NCBI GenBank assembly: GCA_900557355.1
Contig: USSR01000058.1
Coordinates: 1-17,587, forward strand
Source: an uncultured Bacteroides sp.
GTDB taxonomy: Bacteria; Bacteroidota; Bacteroidia; Bacteroidales; Bacteroidaceae
Direction of reading: 5' to 3'
DNA length: 17,587 nucleotides
Positions 16,670-17,587 of this stretch are shown piece after piece. The notes beneath the pieces are model-generated. The model had not been told where the DNA came from. It made no database searches and was given only the letters and a program-made list of their open reading frames with translations. Both the position numbers and the translations under genes were made by a program. Numbering within the stretch: position 1 is the first letter of the stretch; each line of letters starts with the position of its first letter.

Positions 16670-17587
16670 ATGAAGAACATATTTCCTCTTTTGTTCCTTT
16701 TCATCACTTTGGGAATGAACATGAATGCACAAGACAATCAAGTTTCCGGTCTTAACGCCCGCCAGTTTCATAAGTATTGGAAGATCGAGTCGGAATCTCC
16801 CGATTATAAAGTGACATTTGTCGGTGATACCGCCGAAATCGTTTCTCCCAAAGGGCTTACTCTCTGGCGAAAAGAAAAGATGAGCGGACGGGTAACGATT
16901 GAATATGATGCATGCGTCGTTGTAGAAAGAGAAGGAGATCGCTTGAGCGATTTGAATTGCTTTTGGATGGCTTCGGACCCTGAATATCCCGATAATATCT
17001 GGAAACGTATGAAGTGGCGTAACGGAATTTTTCAGAATTGTTACTCTCTGCAACTCTACTATATGGGATATGGTGGAAATTATAATTCCACCACACGCTT
17101 TCGCCGCTATGACGGTAATGAAGCGGCAATAATGGAAGCCGGACTTCGCCCGTCCATACTAAAAGAATATACGGATGCCGAACATTTGCTCAAGGCGAAC
17201 CACTGGTACCACATTAAGATAACAAATGAAAATAATAGGGTTAGTTATTACATAGACGGCAAGCGACTGGTGGACTTCCGCGATACCGAACCTCTGACAG
17301 AAGGATGGTTCGGCTTTCGCACCACCCTATCACGTACCCGTATTACAAATTTCCACTATGAATATTCGCCTCACCAAACGTCTACTGTCCCTTTACATTG
17401 GATCGGTGATACTCCTGAACAGGACAAAGCTGTAAGCTTCGGAATTCCTTTTGATGAAGGCGACGTATTTCCTGCAACTCCGTTACGGCTGACAACAAGT
17501 AGAAATCAAGAAATACCGGTGGATACTTGGCCATTAGCTTACTGGCCGGATGGTTCCGTGAAATGGAGCGGAGTTGCCGGAGTCATT
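16670..17587 (+). CDS. Secreted DUF6250 (YesU-like) plus PcRGLX/YetA-type exo-rhamnogalacturonan lyase, partial (3' end beyond window)
   Basis: The first 306 codons of a longer gene; the frame is open at the window end. The start gives a Sec signal peptide, MKNIFPLLFLFITLGMNMNA, probably cleaved before Q21, with no lipobox, so a periplasmic location is likely. Residues about 30-233 form a jelly-roll-like domain with LNCFWMASDPEYPDN (95-109), SLQLYYMGYGGNYNSTTRFR (126-145), HWYHIKI and VSYYIDGKRLVDF. This matches the DUF6250/YesU-like group linked to rhamnogalacturonan use. From about residue 240, a second domain begins: WIGDTPEQDKAVSFGIPF, then DTWPLAYWPDGSVKWSG (285-301), which is the hallmark of the N-terminal RIFT-barrel domain of PcRGLX/YetA-type lyases. 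The complete protein would therefore be an exo-acting rhamnogalacturonan lyase with an N-terminal accessory domain, trimming oligosaccharides released by the PL11 enzyme. The catalytic part is outside the window, so activity is inferred. It has its own promoter and may head a further operon. Confidence 0.85.
   Translation, partial: MKNIFPLLFLFITLGMNMNAQDNQVSGLNARQFHKYWKIESESPDYKVTFVGDTAEIVSPKGLTLWRKEKMSGRVTIEYDACVVVEREGDRLSDLNCFWMASDPEYPDNIWKRMKWRNGIFQNCYSLQLYYMGYGGNYNSTTRFRRYDGNEAAIMEAGLRPSILKEYTDAEHLLKANHWYHIKITNENNRVSYYIDGKRLVDFRDTEPLTEGWFGFRTTLSRTRITNFHYEYSPHQTSTVPLHWIGDTPEQDKAVSFGIPFDEGDVFPATPLRLTTSRNQEIPVDTWPLAYWPDGSVKWSGVAGVI

Noticed and set aside
16637..17053. 138-codon minus-strand frame opposite the exo-lyase start
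   Set aside because: The + strand frame has a signal peptide, a promoter and two recognisable domains, so the antisense frame is a shadow.
1..17587. CRISPR arrays, tRNA or rRNA genes, insertion sequences
   Set aside because: No regularly spaced direct repeats, no tRNA or rRNA-like sequence and no intact transposase were seen.

Overview
The window looks like a Bacteroides (or close Bacteroidales relative) chromosome fragment. The evidence is two SusC/SusD pairs, Mfa/Fim-type lipoproteins, lipobox signal peptides, AT-rich leaders without strong Shine-Dalgarno sequences, and a Bacteroides-type promoter (TAnnTTTG -7 box) near the right end. Every gene I accept is on the + strand. Species cannot be fixed from the sequence alone.

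Layout. (1) Bases 84-1262 encode an AT-rich tyrosine recombinase/integrase with an altered active site. (2) Bases 1263-1587 are a leader region holding an 8-bp perfect hairpin, a short open frame and no convincing promoter. (3) Bases 1588-16489 are a long co-directional operon with gaps of 19-57 bp: two fimbrillin-like surface lipoproteins, a first SusC/SusD pair, a second SusC/SusD pair, and a lipoprotein PL11-type rhamnogalacturonan lyase. (4) Bases 16535-16574 are a strong intrinsic terminator closing that operon. (5) A new promoter at about 16615-16645 drives a second unit starting at 16670. Its first gene is cut by the window end and encodes a secreted protein with a YesU-like (DUF6250) domain followed by the start of a PcRGLX/YetA-type exo-rhamnogalacturonan lyase.

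Taken together this is part of a polysaccharide utilization locus aimed at rhamnogalacturonan I, the pectin backbone. The inferred model is as follows. The fimbrillin-like lipoproteins and SusD proteins sit on the cell surface and capture glycan. The surface PL11 lyase cuts the backbone, and the two SusCD pairs import oligosaccharides of different size or decoration. The exo-type lyase then trims them in the periplasm. Glycoside hydrolases (for example GH105, GH106, GH28, GH2) and the regulator (usually a hybrid two-component system) are not in the window and would be expected to the right. Neither SusC has an N-terminal STN domain, which argues against direct anti-sigma/ECF control through the transporter.

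The least ordinary parts are the recombinase next to the locus, the two fimbrillin-like proteins (one with a lectin-like C-terminal domain) in front of the transporters, and the divergent, cysteine-rich PL11 enzyme.
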